Of a stretch of DNA of 64,000 bases, positions 25,202 to 33,403 are shown in pieces; within the stretch, counting starts at the first letter, position 1; each line of letters opens with the position of its first letter. The notes under the pieces were generated by a model, which saw only the letters and a program-made list of their open reading frames with translations, made no database searches and was not told the origin of the DNA. The DNA is from Mesorhizobium sp. B2-3-12 (GTDB lineage Bacteria; Pseudomonadota; Alphaproteobacteria; Rhizobiales; Rhizobiaceae). A program made the translations under genes and the position numbers. Location of the stretch: positions 1-64,000 of the forward strand of contig NZ_VFVR01000009.1 of NCBI RefSeq assembly GCF_006442205.1, written 5' to 3'.

Positions 25202-25651
25202 ATGACCAAGCAGGAAGACAACAAGGCCGTCGTCGTCAGATGGTTCACCGACTTCTGGGGTGAAACCTGCGACCTCTCGGTCGTCGACGCGGTCGCCGCG
25301 CCCGACATGCTGCTGAAATACTCGCTGCACGAGCCACGCCGGGGCCGCGACGACATCAAGGCCTTCATGACCGATTTCCGCGCCGCCTTCCCGGACCTCA
25401 ACTTCTGGGCCACCGCCGACCTCATCGCCGAGGGCGACTATGTCGTCGGCCAGTGGGAGGGCGGCGGCACGCATACCGGCCCGGCCTTCGGCGATTTCCT
25501 GACCGGCTCGCTGCCCGCCGCCACCGGCCGTACCATGCGCTTCACCGGCACCACGGTGCTGAAGGTGATCGACGGCAGGATCGTCGAGGAAATCGGTCTC
25601 GACGACGGCGTCGCCGCCCTCACCCAGCTCGGCCTGATCAAGGCGGCCTGA
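25202..25651 (+). CDS. SnoaL-like ester cyclase/polyketide cyclase family protein
   Basis: A 149-residue protein of the NTF2-like fold. RWFTDFWGETCDLSVVDAVA, GRDDIKAFMTDFRAAFPDLN and VVGQWEGGGTHTGPAFGDFL are typical of the SnoaL-like ester cyclase group, which often handles small aromatic or polyketide substrates; most members have no known reaction. GAGGACC lies upstream of the ATG. It is divergent from the GGDEF-EAL gene, with 110 bp between starts. Confidence 0.8.
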   Translation: MTKQEDNKAVVVRWFTDFWGETCDLSVVDAVAAPDMLLKYSLHEPRRGRDDIKAFMTDFRAAFPDLNFWATADLIAEGDYVVGQWEGGGTHTGPAFGDFLTGSLPAATGRTMRFTGTTVLKVIDGRIVEEIGLDDGVAALTQLGLIKAA

Positions 25652-25711
25652 CAAACTTAGCCGAAATCGAGGCTTTGGCCAGGCGGCATTGCCGCCGCCT
25701 GGCCATGCCGG

Positions 25712-26248
25712 TTACTGGCTCGGCGCCATCGCGTGTTCGCACGACACTTTCGGATTCATGTCGGCGAAGGTGCCGGTCGGGTTGCCTTTCCAGGCCCAGA
25801 CATGCAGCTCGTAGAACTCTCCCAGGCCATAGCGGTTGGGCGCGCTGTTGAAGTTGAACAGCTGTCCCTCCAGCGACGCCGGCCCCTTCGAGGTGATGTA
25901 TTCGACCGCCACCAGCTTCAGCGTGCCGTCGGCCATCGGCTCGTACATCACCGCTTCGGGACGGGCGATGTCGATCCTGTCGTCCTTCAGATACCCGCCA
26001 TTGACATAGTGGATGCCCATCGCGCCGCCGGTGGTGCCGCTGGCGCAGGGAATGGGCGCATAGCCTTCCGCCGTCGCCGCATTGACGTCGAGAAACCGGC
26101 TGTTGGCGGCCCGCACCTTTTCGGCCAGCGGATTGGCATCCGGCGCGCCCGCGGCCGCCTCCTGATGTGCTTGGGCGAAACCCGTATAGACGGCCAGCAT
26201 GGCCCCCGCCATGAGAAACCCGTTGCGAAAGTTTGATTTCATATCCAT
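25712..26248 (-). CDS. Secreted conserved hypothetical protein
   Basis: A 178-residue exported protein starting at ATG 26248 behind AGGAATGG, with signal peptide FLMAGAMLAVYTGFAQAHQ. The mature part has recognisable blocks (EGYAPIPCASGTTGGAMGIH, YVNGGY, ELHVWAWKGNPTGTFADMNP) and two cysteines likely to be bridged in the periplasm. No domain name could be given from memory. It is 112 bp downstream of the DUF1330 gene and on the same strand, so they may be co-transcribed. Confidence 0.65.
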   Translation of the reverse strand: MDMKSNFRNGFLMAGAMLAVYTGFAQAHQEAAAGAPDANPLAEKVRAANSRFLDVNAATAEGYAPIPCASGTTGGAMGIHYVNGGYLKDDRIDIARPEAVMYEPMADGTLKLVAVEYITSKGPASLEGQLFNFNSAPNRYGLGEFYELHVWAWKGNPTGTFADMNPKVSCEHAMAPSQ

Positions 26249-26360
26249 TCCATTCCTGTTGATAAAGCACGGCTGGCCGGCCGCCGGAAATACGGCGGCG
26301 CGACAGGCAAGCGCCGTGGCTGTTGCTGCTTGAAGATCCCGAAAACGCGGCGAATGCCGG

Positions 26361-26687
26361 TTATCCCTTCGGCAGATACGGGATCGTTCCCGCAAGATCG
26401 GTGTCGTCGATCAGCTGGAAACGGCTGTCGCTGCCGCCCTGGCGAGCCGAGACGAAAGGCGCGTAGGCCGGATCGCTGGTGAAGGCGCGCGCCGCCGCTT
26501 CGGACGGGAACGCCATCAAGGCGATCAGCGTGGTGTCGAGCGGCTGGCCTTCGAGCGTCTTCACATTGCCGCTGCGCGACAGATATCTGCCGCCATGCTT
26601 GTGGACGAGTTCGTGCACCGACGCGGCATAGGCCGGCACCCATTTCGGGTCCTTCATCTTGATGTCCGCGATAACGTAAGCAGTCAT
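26361..26687 (-). CDS. DUF1330 family protein
   Basis: A 108-residue protein starting at ATG 26687 with CAGGAGA upstream. TAYVIADIKMKDPKWVPAYA, VHKHGGRYLSRSGNVKTLEG and LMAFPSEAAARAFTSDPAYA are the defining blocks of DUF1330, a dimeric alpha-beta barrel related to EthD and antibiotic monooxygenases. Reaction unknown. It is divergent from an HxlR regulator with a perfect 17-bp palindrome between them, so it is probably that regulator's target. Confidence 0.85.
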   Translation of the reverse strand: MTAYVIADIKMKDPKWVPAYAASVHELVHKHGGRYLSRSGNVKTLEGQPLDTTLIALMAFPSEAAARAFTSDPAYAPFVSARQGGSDSRFQLIDDTDLAGTIPYLPKG

Positions 26688-26775
26688 GATGGTCTCCTGG
26701 TTGCGGCGCACAGGAGTATCCCGTGCAGCCGTCCAGAGGGCTCGCATGGCGGGGCCCGAGCCAGCCAGTCCGCGA

Positions 26776-26802
26776 TCTGTACCGGGCCGGTACAGTTTCT
26801 GT
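26776..26802. promoter_or_regulatory. HxlR operator palindrome
   Basis: TGTACCGGGCCGGTACA (26776-26792) is a perfect palindrome around a central base, followed by a further half-site TGTAC at 26798-26802. It lies between the DUF1330 start (26687) and the HxlR start (26865). HxlR-type regulators often bind GTAC-containing dyads; binding by this neighbour is an inference. Confidence 0.65.
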
Positions 26803-26864
26803 ACTCGCCGCTTCAATCACGAAGGACTAATGTTCTGCCGCAGGTTCGAGGGAGAGGCACGGTC

Positions 26865-27557
26865 ATGACCCAGCACGGATACAAACAGTTCTGCCCGCTA
26901 TCGATGGCCGCCGAGGTGCTGTGCACCCGCTGGACGATGGTGCTGATGCGCGAGCTGGTCGCGGGTTCGACCCGTTTCAACGACCTGCGCCGCGGCGTGC
27001 CGAAAATGTCGCCGACCCTTCTGTCGCAACGGCTTAAGGAGCTTGAACTGGCGGGGATCGTCGAGCGCAAGGAGGTCCAGGGCGAGAAAGGGATTTTCGA
27101 ATACCGGCTGACCGAGGCCGGCCGGGATTTGCGCCCGGTCGTCGAGGCGATGGGGTTCTGGGGCCAGAAATGGGTCGAGTCCCGGCTGTCGCTGAAGAAC
27201 CTCGATCCGTCGTTGCTGATGTGGGACATGCGGCGCAATCTGAACCCCTCGCCCCTGCCGGAAGGACGCACGGTGATACAGTTCCTGTATCAGGAACTTC
27301 CGGCCTCCAAGCGCTCCTGGTGGCTGATTGTCGAAAAGCACGGCGAGGTCGACCTGTGCTGGTACGATCCAGGCTTCGACGTCGACCTCTATGTCTCGAC
27401 CGACCTGCACACGATGACGGCGATCTGGATGGGAGTGCTCACCGTCGAGAAGGCCGGCGCGAAGGTCGTCCTGACCGGCGACCAGGCCATCGGCAGGCAA
27501 ATGCAGACCTGGCTCGGCCTCAGCCCCTTCGCGGTGGAACCCAAGCGCGCGGCGTAG
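26865..27557 (+). CDS. HxlR family transcriptional regulator
   Basis: A 230-residue regulator starting at ATG 26865 behind GGGAGAGG. The winged helix is HxlR-type: CPLSMAAEVLCTRWTMVLMR, FNDLRRGVPKMSPTLLSQRL and the wing KGIFEYRLTEAGRDL. Unlike the usual 110-150-residue members, it has a further 120 residues (SLLMWDMRRNLNPSPLPEGR onward, with WWLIVEKHGEVDLCWYDPGF) resembling an SCP2-like hydrophobic ligand domain, so it may sense a lipid-like or aromatic effector. It is divergent from the DUF1330 gene. Confidence 0.85.
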   Translation: MTQHGYKQFCPLSMAAEVLCTRWTMVLMRELVAGSTRFNDLRRGVPKMSPTLLSQRLKELELAGIVERKEVQGEKGIFEYRLTEAGRDLRPVVEAMGFWGQKWVESRLSLKNLDPSLLMWDMRRNLNPSPLPEGRTVIQFLYQELPASKRSWWLIVEKHGEVDLCWYDPGFDVDLYVSTDLHTMTAIWMGVLTVEKAGAKVVLTGDQAIGRQMQTWLGLSPFAVEPKRAA

Positions 27558-27592
27558 GAGCCAATGCTGTCGGCAAGCGGGTGGACAACGCT

Positions 27593-27991
27593 TTAGGCGC
27601 GCTTGCCGCCCCTATCCTTTGCGAGGTGATAGGGTCGCACGAGGATTTCGGCGGGAATGTTCCATTCCTTGTTCAGTTTGAAGATCATGTCGAGGGTAAG
27701 GGCGCGCTTTCTGTTCAGCACCTCGGTTGCCCGAGGCGATGATCCGATCACCTCGGCCAAAGCCTTTCGCGACAGGTTGAACAATTGCATGTGCGAATGA
27801 ATGGCTTCGACGGGATCGGGTGCCTGAATCGGGTAGTGCTTATCCTCGTAAGCCTCGATCAGGGTTGCGAGGACGTCGAAGCGATCACCGTCGAGAGAGC
27901 CGACCTCCGGCTCATTCTCGAAGTATTTGGTGATTTCGGCGATCGCCCAATCGTAATCGGCTTCGGTCTTAATGGGTCGAATGTTTTCCAT
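27593..27991 (-). CDS. higA: HigA-type antitoxin with HTH
   Basis: A 132-residue antitoxin of the COG5499 HigA type. The N-terminal part (IRPIKTEADYDWAIAEITKY, DRFDVLATLIEAYEDKHYPI) is typical, and the C-terminal XRE-like helix-turn-helix is FNLSRKALAEVIGSSPRATE followed by VLNRKRALTLDMI. The ATG at 27991 shares its A with the TGA of the upstream toxin gene (TGATG), so translation is coupled. Toxin first, antitoxin second is the usual hig order. The helix-turn-helix probably binds the two operators upstream of the toxin gene. Confidence 0.9.
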   Translation of the reverse strand: MENIRPIKTEADYDWAIAEITKYFENEPEVGSLDGDRFDVLATLIEAYEDKHYPIQAPDPVEAIHSHMQLFNLSRKALAEVIGSSPRATEVLNRKRALTLDMIFKLNKEWNIPAEILVRPYHLAKDRGGKRA

Positions 27992-28287
27992 CACACCTTC
28001 TCCGGATCAATCTTGTCATACTCTTTATGTGTCCCGACGAATTTGATCAGGACCCGGTGAAATTTGTAGGCGACGTGGACGATCAACCGATATTTGTTGC
28101 CGCCAATATCGAAAATGACGCGGTTATCGCCCACGAAATCGACGGTGGCTCCGAACGCGTCCTTGATGTCGGCTGGCGTCCTCCAATCGGCCCTGCCGAC
28201 AGCAATATACCAAGCCGTCAAAGGCGCTTCGGACTGATGGTGCTTGGCCCAAAAATCCTTCAGCGCTTTCTTGGCGATGATTTGCAT
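27991..28287 (-). CDS. higB: HigB-type toxin
   Basis: A 98-residue toxin, PF09907 type, with ADWRTPADIKDAFGATVDFV and RVIFDIGGNKYRLIVHVAYK as family blocks and FVGTHKEYDKID at the end. Members are RelE-fold mRNA interferases acting on the ribosome. ATG 28287 is the likely start; an upstream extension has no family similarity and would run into the operator. It forms a bicistron with higA. The pair is less G+C-rich than the surrounding genes, consistent with transfer. Confidence 0.9.
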   Translation of the reverse strand: MQIIAKKALKDFWAKHHQSEAPLTAWYIAVGRADWRTPADIKDAFGATVDFVGDNRVIFDIGGNKYRLIVHVAYKFHRVLIKFVGTHKEYDKIDPEKV

Positions 28288-28303
28288 AGCCTGATATAGC
28301 GAA

Positions 28304-28342
28304 TTCCCAAATCGGGAACAAGCAGTATTCCCGGTTTGGGAA
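28304..28342. promoter_or_regulatory. Double operator upstream of higBA
   Basis: TTCCCAAATCGGGAA (28304-28318) and TTCCCGGTTTGGGAA (28328-28342) are two TTCCC-N5-GGGAA palindromes; the second is the reverse complement of the first at 14 of 15 positions. They lie 17 bp upstream of the toxin start, a standard arrangement for toxin-antitoxin autorepression. Confidence 0.75.
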
Positions 28343-28458
28343 GGCTGCGCGTCGTTCTCGGCCGGATGGATCCAGTTCGCCCTCAATCACCCTTCTTCCT
28401 CTTGGCAGTTGTCAGGAAACGGGTGGCGCGGCTGGCCCTGCGCGGCTTCAATGCGCTT

Positions 28459-29571
28459 ATGTTCATCACCCTGGCCAAACATCTGCAACCCGCCACACTG
28501 CTGGTCGCTGACGATCCGCGCTGGGCGCGCATCGTGGCGCGCGACAAGTCGGCCGACGGCGCATTCTGGTATTCGGTGGCAACGACGGGCGTCTATTGCC
28601 GGCCCTCCTGCCCGTCGCGGCGCGCCAACCCTGCCAATGTCCAGTTGCACGACACTTTACACCAGGCCAGGGCGACAGGCTTTCGCCCATGCCGGCGCTG
28701 CAATCCGGACGGCCCTTCGCTCGAGGCCGCCAACGCCGCGATGGTGGCGGATGCCTGCCGCAGGATCGAGGACAGCGAGGCCGAACCCTCGCTCGCCGAA
28801 CTGGCCGATGCCGCCGGCCTCAGCCCCGGCTATTTCCACCGCGTTTTCAAGGCGGTCACCGGGCTGACGCCGAAAGACTACGCCGCCGCCCGGCGTGCCG
28901 CACGGGTCCGCCAGGGCTTGGAGGACGGCGTCAGCGTGACTTCGGCGATCTACAATGCCGGCTTCAATTCGAGCGGGCGTTTCTACGAGAAATCCACCGG
29001 CATGCTCGGCATGACGCCGACGCGCTACCGTGCCGGCGGCGCCAATGAGGAAATCCGCTTCGCCGTCGGCGAATCCTCGCTCGGTACCATCCTGGTCGCC
29101 TCGAGCCGCAAGGGCGTCGCCTCGATCCTGCTCGGCCAGGATCCCGACACGCTGGTGCGCGACCTGCAGGACCGTTTCCCCAAGGCGCGGCTGGTCGGCG
29201 GCGACCGCGACTATGAGGCGCTCGTCGCCCGCGTCGTCGGTTTCGTCGAGGCGCCGGCGCTCGGTCTCGACCTGCCGCTCGACGTGCGCGGCACTGCGTT
29301 CCAGCAGCGCGTCTGGCAGGCCTTGCGCGACATCCCCGCTGGCCGCACCGTCTCCTATGCCGAGATCGCGGGCCGTATCGGCGCGCCCAAGGCGACCCGC
29401 GCCGTCGCCGCCGCCTGCGCCGCCAACGCCCTTGCGGTCGCGATTCCCTGCCACCGGGTGATCCGGAAGGACGGCGCGCTGTCCGGCTATGCCTGGGGCG
29501 CGGAGCGCAAGCGCGCGCTGCTCGACCGCGAGGCGGCATCCGCCAAGGCCGACCGGTCCTCGCGGGCCTGA
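28459..29571 (+). CDS. ada: Bifunctional Ada: regulator and O6-methylguanine-DNA methyltransferase
   Basis: A 370-residue Ada protein. The N-terminal zinc domain has Cys47, Cys51, Cys78 and Cys81 with the spacing of E. coli Cys38/42/69/72; Cys47 would accept methyl from phosphotriesters. An AraC-type helix-turn-helix region follows (LAELADAAGLSPGYFHRVFK, SAIYNAGFNSSGRFYEKSTG). The C-terminal methyltransferase has the acceptor motif IPCHRV (Cys331) and the Arg-finger helix TRAVAAACAANA. It repairs alkylated DNA and, once methylated, activates its regulon. It heads a same-strand cluster with a small gene, an Ogt-type gene and a dioxygenase gene. Confidence 0.93.
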   Translation: MFITLAKHLQPATLLVADDPRWARIVARDKSADGAFWYSVATTGVYCRPSCPSRRANPANVQLHDTLHQARATGFRPCRRCNPDGPSLEAANAAMVADACRRIEDSEAEPSLAELADAAGLSPGYFHRVFKAVTGLTPKDYAAARRAARVRQGLEDGVSVTSAIYNAGFNSSGRFYEKSTGMLGMTPTRYRAGGANEEIRFAVGESSLGTILVASSRKGVASILLGQDPDTLVRDLQDRFPKARLVGGDRDYEALVARVVGFVEAPALGLDLPLDVRGTAFQQRVWQALRDIPAGRTVSYAEIAGRIGAPKATRAVAAACAANALAVAIPCHRVIRKDGALSGYAWGAERKRALLDREAASAKADRSSRA

Positions 29572-29584
29572 CGGAGGACCGGCG

Positions 29585-29803
29585 ATGCGCACCATGGCAA
29601 GGTCCTCCACCGCCGGTGCGAATGTCCAGATCGCCAATAACGGGGCCGTAGATGCGAAGTCGCTGGTGTTGGCTTCCATCGGCGAATTGGTCGATGGCGG
29701 CAAGGCAGAGTGGAGCGGCACCGCTACGGGTGAGATCGAGCTGCGGTTGTTGAGCGGCGAGGTCTTTTTGCTAGGCGAGGTCACCGTCACGCGTGTCGCG
29801 TAG
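29585..29803 (+). CDS. Small hypothetical protein in the ada cluster
   Basis: A 72-residue protein 13 bp after the ada stop, with a strong GGAGG seven bases before its ATG. The second half (SGTATGEIELRLLSGEVFLL, GEVTVTRVA) is strand-rich; there is no signal or membrane segment. No family was recognised. Close spacing and a good ribosome-binding site support a real gene co-transcribed with ada. It could be a remnant or an accessory protein of alkylation repair, but nothing in the sequence shows which. Confidence 0.5.
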   Translation: MRTMARSSTAGANVQIANNGAVDAKSLVLASIGELVDGGKAEWSGTATGEIELRLLSGEVFLLGEVTVTRVA

Positions 29804-29927
29804 GCACACTCGGTGCCTGTGCATCCTTCATCCTCGAACGCGGCAAATTTGAATTTGAAAGCAAGCACCGGAGTGAGGACCAGCCGGCATGGGGCTAGGG
29901 TTCAGGCACACAGAAGGAGTGAAGGCA

Positions 29928-30476
29928 ATGAACCACATGCAAACCCATGGGACGGCGGCCACCAGCGCCGCCCTCGAGACCATCACCTACGCCATCGGCC
30001 AGTCCGCGCTTGGAAACATCCTCGTGGCGCGCAGCCCTATTGGCGTCCGCGCCATCCTGATCGGTTCCGACGCCAAGACGCTGGAACAGGACCTCGCCAA
30101 CCGCTTCCCCGGCAGCGTCCTGATCGAGGACGAAGCCGGCCTGCGCGACGATCTCGCGGCGATCGCGCGCTTCATTGAAACGCCCGGCGCCGGTCTCGAC
30201 CTGCCGCTCGACACGCGCCACGGCACGCCCTTCCAGCAGCGCGTGTGGGAGGCGTTGCGCACCATACCGTGCGGCGTCACGGTCACCTACACCGCCCTTG
30301 CCCGGCGCCTCGGCATGCCGGACGGTGCCCGTGCCGTGGCGACGGCCTGCGCCGCCAACGCCATCGCGCTCGGCATTCCCTGCCACCGCGTGCTGCGCGC
30401 CGACGGCGCGCTGTCCGGCTACCGCTGGGGCATCGAGCGCAAGCGCGCCTTGCTGGAAAGGGAGGCGGCGATATGA
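29928..30476 (+). CDS. ogt: Methylated-DNA-[protein]-cysteine S-methyltransferase (Ogt type)
   Basis: A 182-residue stand-alone alkyltransferase starting at ATG 29928, nine bases after GGAG. The acceptor motif is IPCHRV (Cys152) and the DNA-binding helix is ARAVATACAANA. It lacks the zinc and AraC domains of Ada. It closely resembles the C-terminal domain of the neighbouring Ada over its whole length (for example GTPFQQRVWEALRTIP and DGALSGYRWGIERKRALLER), so it probably arose by duplication of that domain. Its stop overlaps the next ATG (ATGA). Confidence 0.9.
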   Translation: MNHMQTHGTAATSAALETITYAIGQSALGNILVARSPIGVRAILIGSDAKTLEQDLANRFPGSVLIEDEAGLRDDLAAIARFIETPGAGLDLPLDTRHGTPFQQRVWEALRTIPCGVTVTYTALARRLGMPDGARAVATACAANAIALGIPCHRVLRADGALSGYRWGIERKRALLEREAAI

Positions 30477-31216
30477 ACGCCGACGCCAGGGTTGCCGCAT
30501 CGCTGGTCGAAGCCGCGCGGACACGCATCGCCACTTACGACTGGTCGGCGCTCACCGCCGAACTTGACGGCTTCGGCTGCGCGGTGATGGAAAAGCTGCT
30601 CTCGCCTGAAGAGTGCCGGCAGATCGCCGGCCTCTACACGGACGAAAAACATTTCCGCAGTCACATCCACATGGCCAGGCACGGTTTCGGCAAGGGCGAA
30701 TACCGTTACTTCCGTTATCCCCTGCCCGACCTCATCGGCGGCCTGCGCACCGCGCTCTATCCCAGGCTGGCCGAAATCGCCAACCGGTGGAACGAGCGCA
30801 TGGGTATCGCCATGCGCTACCCCGCCACGCATGGCGCGTTTCTCGACCAGTGCCATGCCGCCGGCCAGGTCAGGCCGACGCCGCTGTTGCTGCAATATGT
30901 GCCTGGCGACTTCAACTGCCTCCACCAGGACCTCTATGGCGACCTCGCCTTCCCGCTGCAGGTGGCGATCCTGCTTTCAGAGCCCGGCGAGGATTTCACC
31001 GGCGGCGAATTCGCGCTGACCGAACAGCGGCCGCGCATGCAGAGCCGGGTCGAGGTGGTGCCCCTGCGCCAGGGCGATGCGGTGGCCTTCGCCGTCCACA
31101 ACCGGCCGGTGCAGGGCACGAAAGGCAATTACCGCGTCAATCTGCGCCACGGCGTCAGCCGCCTGCGCTCAGGCATGCGCCACACGGTCGGCATCATTTT
31201 TCACGATGCTAAGTGA
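30473..31216 (+). CDS. 2OG-Fe(II) oxygenase (PF09859-like)
   Basis: A 247-residue protein whose ATG overlaps the stop of the methyltransferase gene (ATGA), so translation is coupled. The iron site His-x-Asp is HQD in NCLHQDLYGDLAFPLQVAIL. FTGGEFAL and VNLRHGVSRL are likely to provide the distal part of the site and the Arg that binds 2-oxoglutarate. It is not AlkB by sequence, but its place behind ada and ogt suggests an oxidative role in alkylation repair. That role is inference; the chemistry is supported by the motifs. Confidence 0.82.
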   Translation: MNADARVAASLVEAARTRIATYDWSALTAELDGFGCAVMEKLLSPEECRQIAGLYTDEKHFRSHIHMARHGFGKGEYRYFRYPLPDLIGGLRTALYPRLAEIANRWNERMGIAMRYPATHGAFLDQCHAAGQVRPTPLLLQYVPGDFNCLHQDLYGDLAFPLQVAILLSEPGEDFTGGEFALTEQRPRMQSRVEVVPLRQGDAVAFAVHNRPVQGTKGNYRVNLRHGVSRLRSGMRHTVGIIFHDAK

Positions 31217-31238
31217 GCGTCATGGAGCATGAAGCGCT

Positions 31239-32183
31239 TCATTCCGCGTCCGCGGCCACCATCTCCAGGATCCAGGGACACGCATAATAGTCGGCAATGC
31301 TTTTGATCACGCCGCCTTCGGCATGGATCCGCACCAGATAATCCTGCCGCCAGACCTCGCCATGCATCCGCTCGACGACCAGCACGAACTCCCCTTCGAC
31401 CGCGCCTGGGATCGCGCCTGGCCGCATGCGCCAGGGCGGGCCGCGCTCGTATTCGACGAAGTAGGGCGAAGCCGAGAGCAAGCCATTGTAGCAGTCCGAG
31501 ACCCGCAGCCGCGCATCGGCGCTGGTCAGTGCCCGCACACCGTCCCAATCCCTGGCATTGAAGAGCGCGACATAACGGCCAAGTAGCTGCGCCAGTTCGG
31601 GGTCGTGTGCCGGCGCCGCGCCCGGTTGCGCCGGCAAGGCGGCGAGCTTGGCGCGGCCGCGGTTGAGCGCCGACTTCACCCCGCCCGATGTCGAGCCGAC
31701 GAGGTCGGCGATTTCTTCCAGCGAGTGGTCGAAGACGTCCTTGAGCAGCACGCAGGCGCGCTCCTTGGGCGGCAGGTGCACGACCAGCCGCTCGATGGCG
31801 CGGCCGGCGCCAGGACCAGCGGGCTCGACAGGCAGCACGATGTCGTCGGCCGCATAGCCGGCTTCGGCCTTGAGCCGCGCGCGGCGGCTCCTGATGAAAT
31901 CGATGCACCTGTTATGGGCGATGCGGAACAGCCACGACCGCAGCGCCTGCGCATCGTCGAGCAGCTCGATCTTGCGATAGGCCTCGAACAGCGCCTCCTG
32001 CATGATGTCCTCGCCGTCGAGAGCCGAACCGGTCATGCGCGCGCAGTAGCGGTGCAGACGGACACGCAAATGCGAGACCGTCTCCAGGAACGCCCTGTAG
32101 CGCATGTCGAACAGGCCTTCGGGGTCAAGGCGCGGCGCAATGCCTTGCGCCGTCTGATCGGATTTGCGGATCTGCTGGTTCAT
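31239..32183 (-). CDS. ECF sigma factor with C-terminal SnoaL-like domain
   Basis: A 314-residue sigma-70 family protein starting at ATG 32183. Sigma region 2 is seen in DGEDIMQEALFEAYRKIELL and LRSWLFRIAHNRCIDFIRSR, and region 4 in LPPKERACVLLKDVFDHSLE with EIADLVGSTSGGVKSALNRG. After residue 190 comes an NTF2/SnoaL-like extension (LLGRYVALFNARDWDGVRAL to the end), as in ECF41-type and SigJ-like factors, where the tail controls activity in place of an anti-sigma factor. No anti-sigma gene is adjacent. It is 88 bp downstream of the alpha/beta hydrolase gene. Confidence 0.88.
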   Translation of the reverse strand: MNQQIRKSDQTAQGIAPRLDPEGLFDMRYRAFLETVSHLRVRLHRYCARMTGSALDGEDIMQEALFEAYRKIELLDDAQALRSWLFRIAHNRCIDFIRSRRARLKAEAGYAADDIVLPVEPAGPGAGRAIERLVVHLPPKERACVLLKDVFDHSLEEIADLVGSTSGGVKSALNRGRAKLAALPAQPGAAPAHDPELAQLLGRYVALFNARDWDGVRALTSADARLRVSDCYNGLLSASPYFVEYERGPPWRMRPGAIPGAVEGEFVLVVERMHGEVWRQDYLVRIHAEGGVIKSIADYYACPWILEMVAADAE

Positions 32184-32271
32184 CGCGGCACGTCGCTCAG
32201 CGTCACTCCAGCATCGCGCAAGTGCCGCACATTCACAAGCACGACGCTCGACCCGGGCAGATGGTCCACGG

Positions 32272-33213
32272 TCAGGCCGCCCTGTTGTCGGCAACTTTAT
32301 CAGCGGCATCCGGCAGTCCCAGCCTCGGCCGCACCCAAGCGGCGAAGCGGCCGATCGCATCGTCGGCCTCCGGCGCCCGCCCGGCCATCATCTGGAAAGA
32401 ATGCAGCATGCCGTCAAAGACGTCGAGACGCGTCTCGACGCCTGCCTGCCGCGCACGCTCGGCGAACATGCGGCTTTCGTCGACCAGCGTCTCGTCAGCG
32501 CCGGCCTGCAGGAAGACGGGCGGAAAGCCGGAGAGGTCGGCATAAAGCGGGCTGACTTCCGGATCGCGCCGGTCGGCATCGCCGATGAAATTGGCCGCCA
32601 GCCAATCGACGGCTTCCCTGGCGAAGGCCGGGTCCTTTTCGCGGTTGGTCTCGTAGCTGGCGGCGGTCATCGCCATGTCGAACCAGCCGGAGATGATGAG
32701 CGTGGCAACGGGCAGCGGCCGCCCCTGCGCACGCAGCCGCTGCAAGACGCCATAGGTCAGCACCGCGCCGCAGGAATCGCCGGCGATCACGATCCGCCCG
32801 GGGTCGAAGCCCTGGTCGACAAGCCAGTTCCAGGCTGCCATCGCGGCCTCGAGCTGGGCCGGGTGCTTGGCCTGATGCGCCAGTGGATAGTTGTAGGCCA
32901 GCGCCCGGCAGCCGACGGCCTTGGCAAGATGCCCGACCAGCTTGCGATGCGTGTAGATCGAGCCGCCGATGAAGCCGCCGCCATGCGCATAAAACAGCAC
33001 CCGCTCGTCGTCGGCGCCCTTGGGCACGACCCACATCGCCGGCACGCCGCCGGCATCGACCTCGATATAGTCGACGCCGCGCGGCTCGCCCGTCAGCGCC
33101 GTCCAGTGGACATCGTTGTGGTCGATGATCGCCTGCGGGCTGGTCAGCTTGCCCGCATTGGCCGCGATCGCCGCGTAATGGGTCCTATTCGCCTCGCTCT
33201 CGATGCTTGCCAT
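32272..33213 (-). CDS. Alpha/beta hydrolase (HSL/esterase type)
   Basis: A 313-residue carboxylesterase of the hormone-sensitive-lipase group, starting at ATG 33213 with GAGGAGA upstream. The oxyanion motif HGGGFIGGS (YAHGGGF), the nucleophile GDSCG in IVIAGDSCGAVLTYGVLQ, the acid in AGADETLVDE and the His in DGMLHSFQM form the catalytic set. Substrates are short acyl esters; the natural one is unknown. It is on the same strand as the sigma factor gene and may be transcribed with it. Confidence 0.88.
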   Translation of the reverse strand: MASIESEANRTHYAAIAANAGKLTSPQAIIDHNDVHWTALTGEPRGVDYIEVDAGGVPAMWVVPKGADDERVLFYAHGGGFIGGSIYTHRKLVGHLAKAVGCRALAYNYPLAHQAKHPAQLEAAMAAWNWLVDQGFDPGRIVIAGDSCGAVLTYGVLQRLRAQGRPLPVATLIISGWFDMAMTAASYETNREKDPAFAREAVDWLAANFIGDADRRDPEVSPLYADLSGFPPVFLQAGADETLVDESRMFAERARQAGVETRLDVFDGMLHSFQMMAGRAPEADDAIGRFAAWVRPRLGLPDAADKVADNRAA

Positions 33214-33403
33214 GATGGTCTCCTCGATCCGCCGATCGCGTGTCTCGCGATGGTCCGAAGCTTGAGACGGACGGGCCGACAAAAAGGATACGGACGGGAT
33301 GCGTTTATCTCCGGGCATGGCTGACGGCCGCTTGCCAGCAACAGCATGCGAAAGGCGAAGACAGGCCGGCAAGGGACTCTGCCCGCACAATATTTCGGCC
33401 AGG

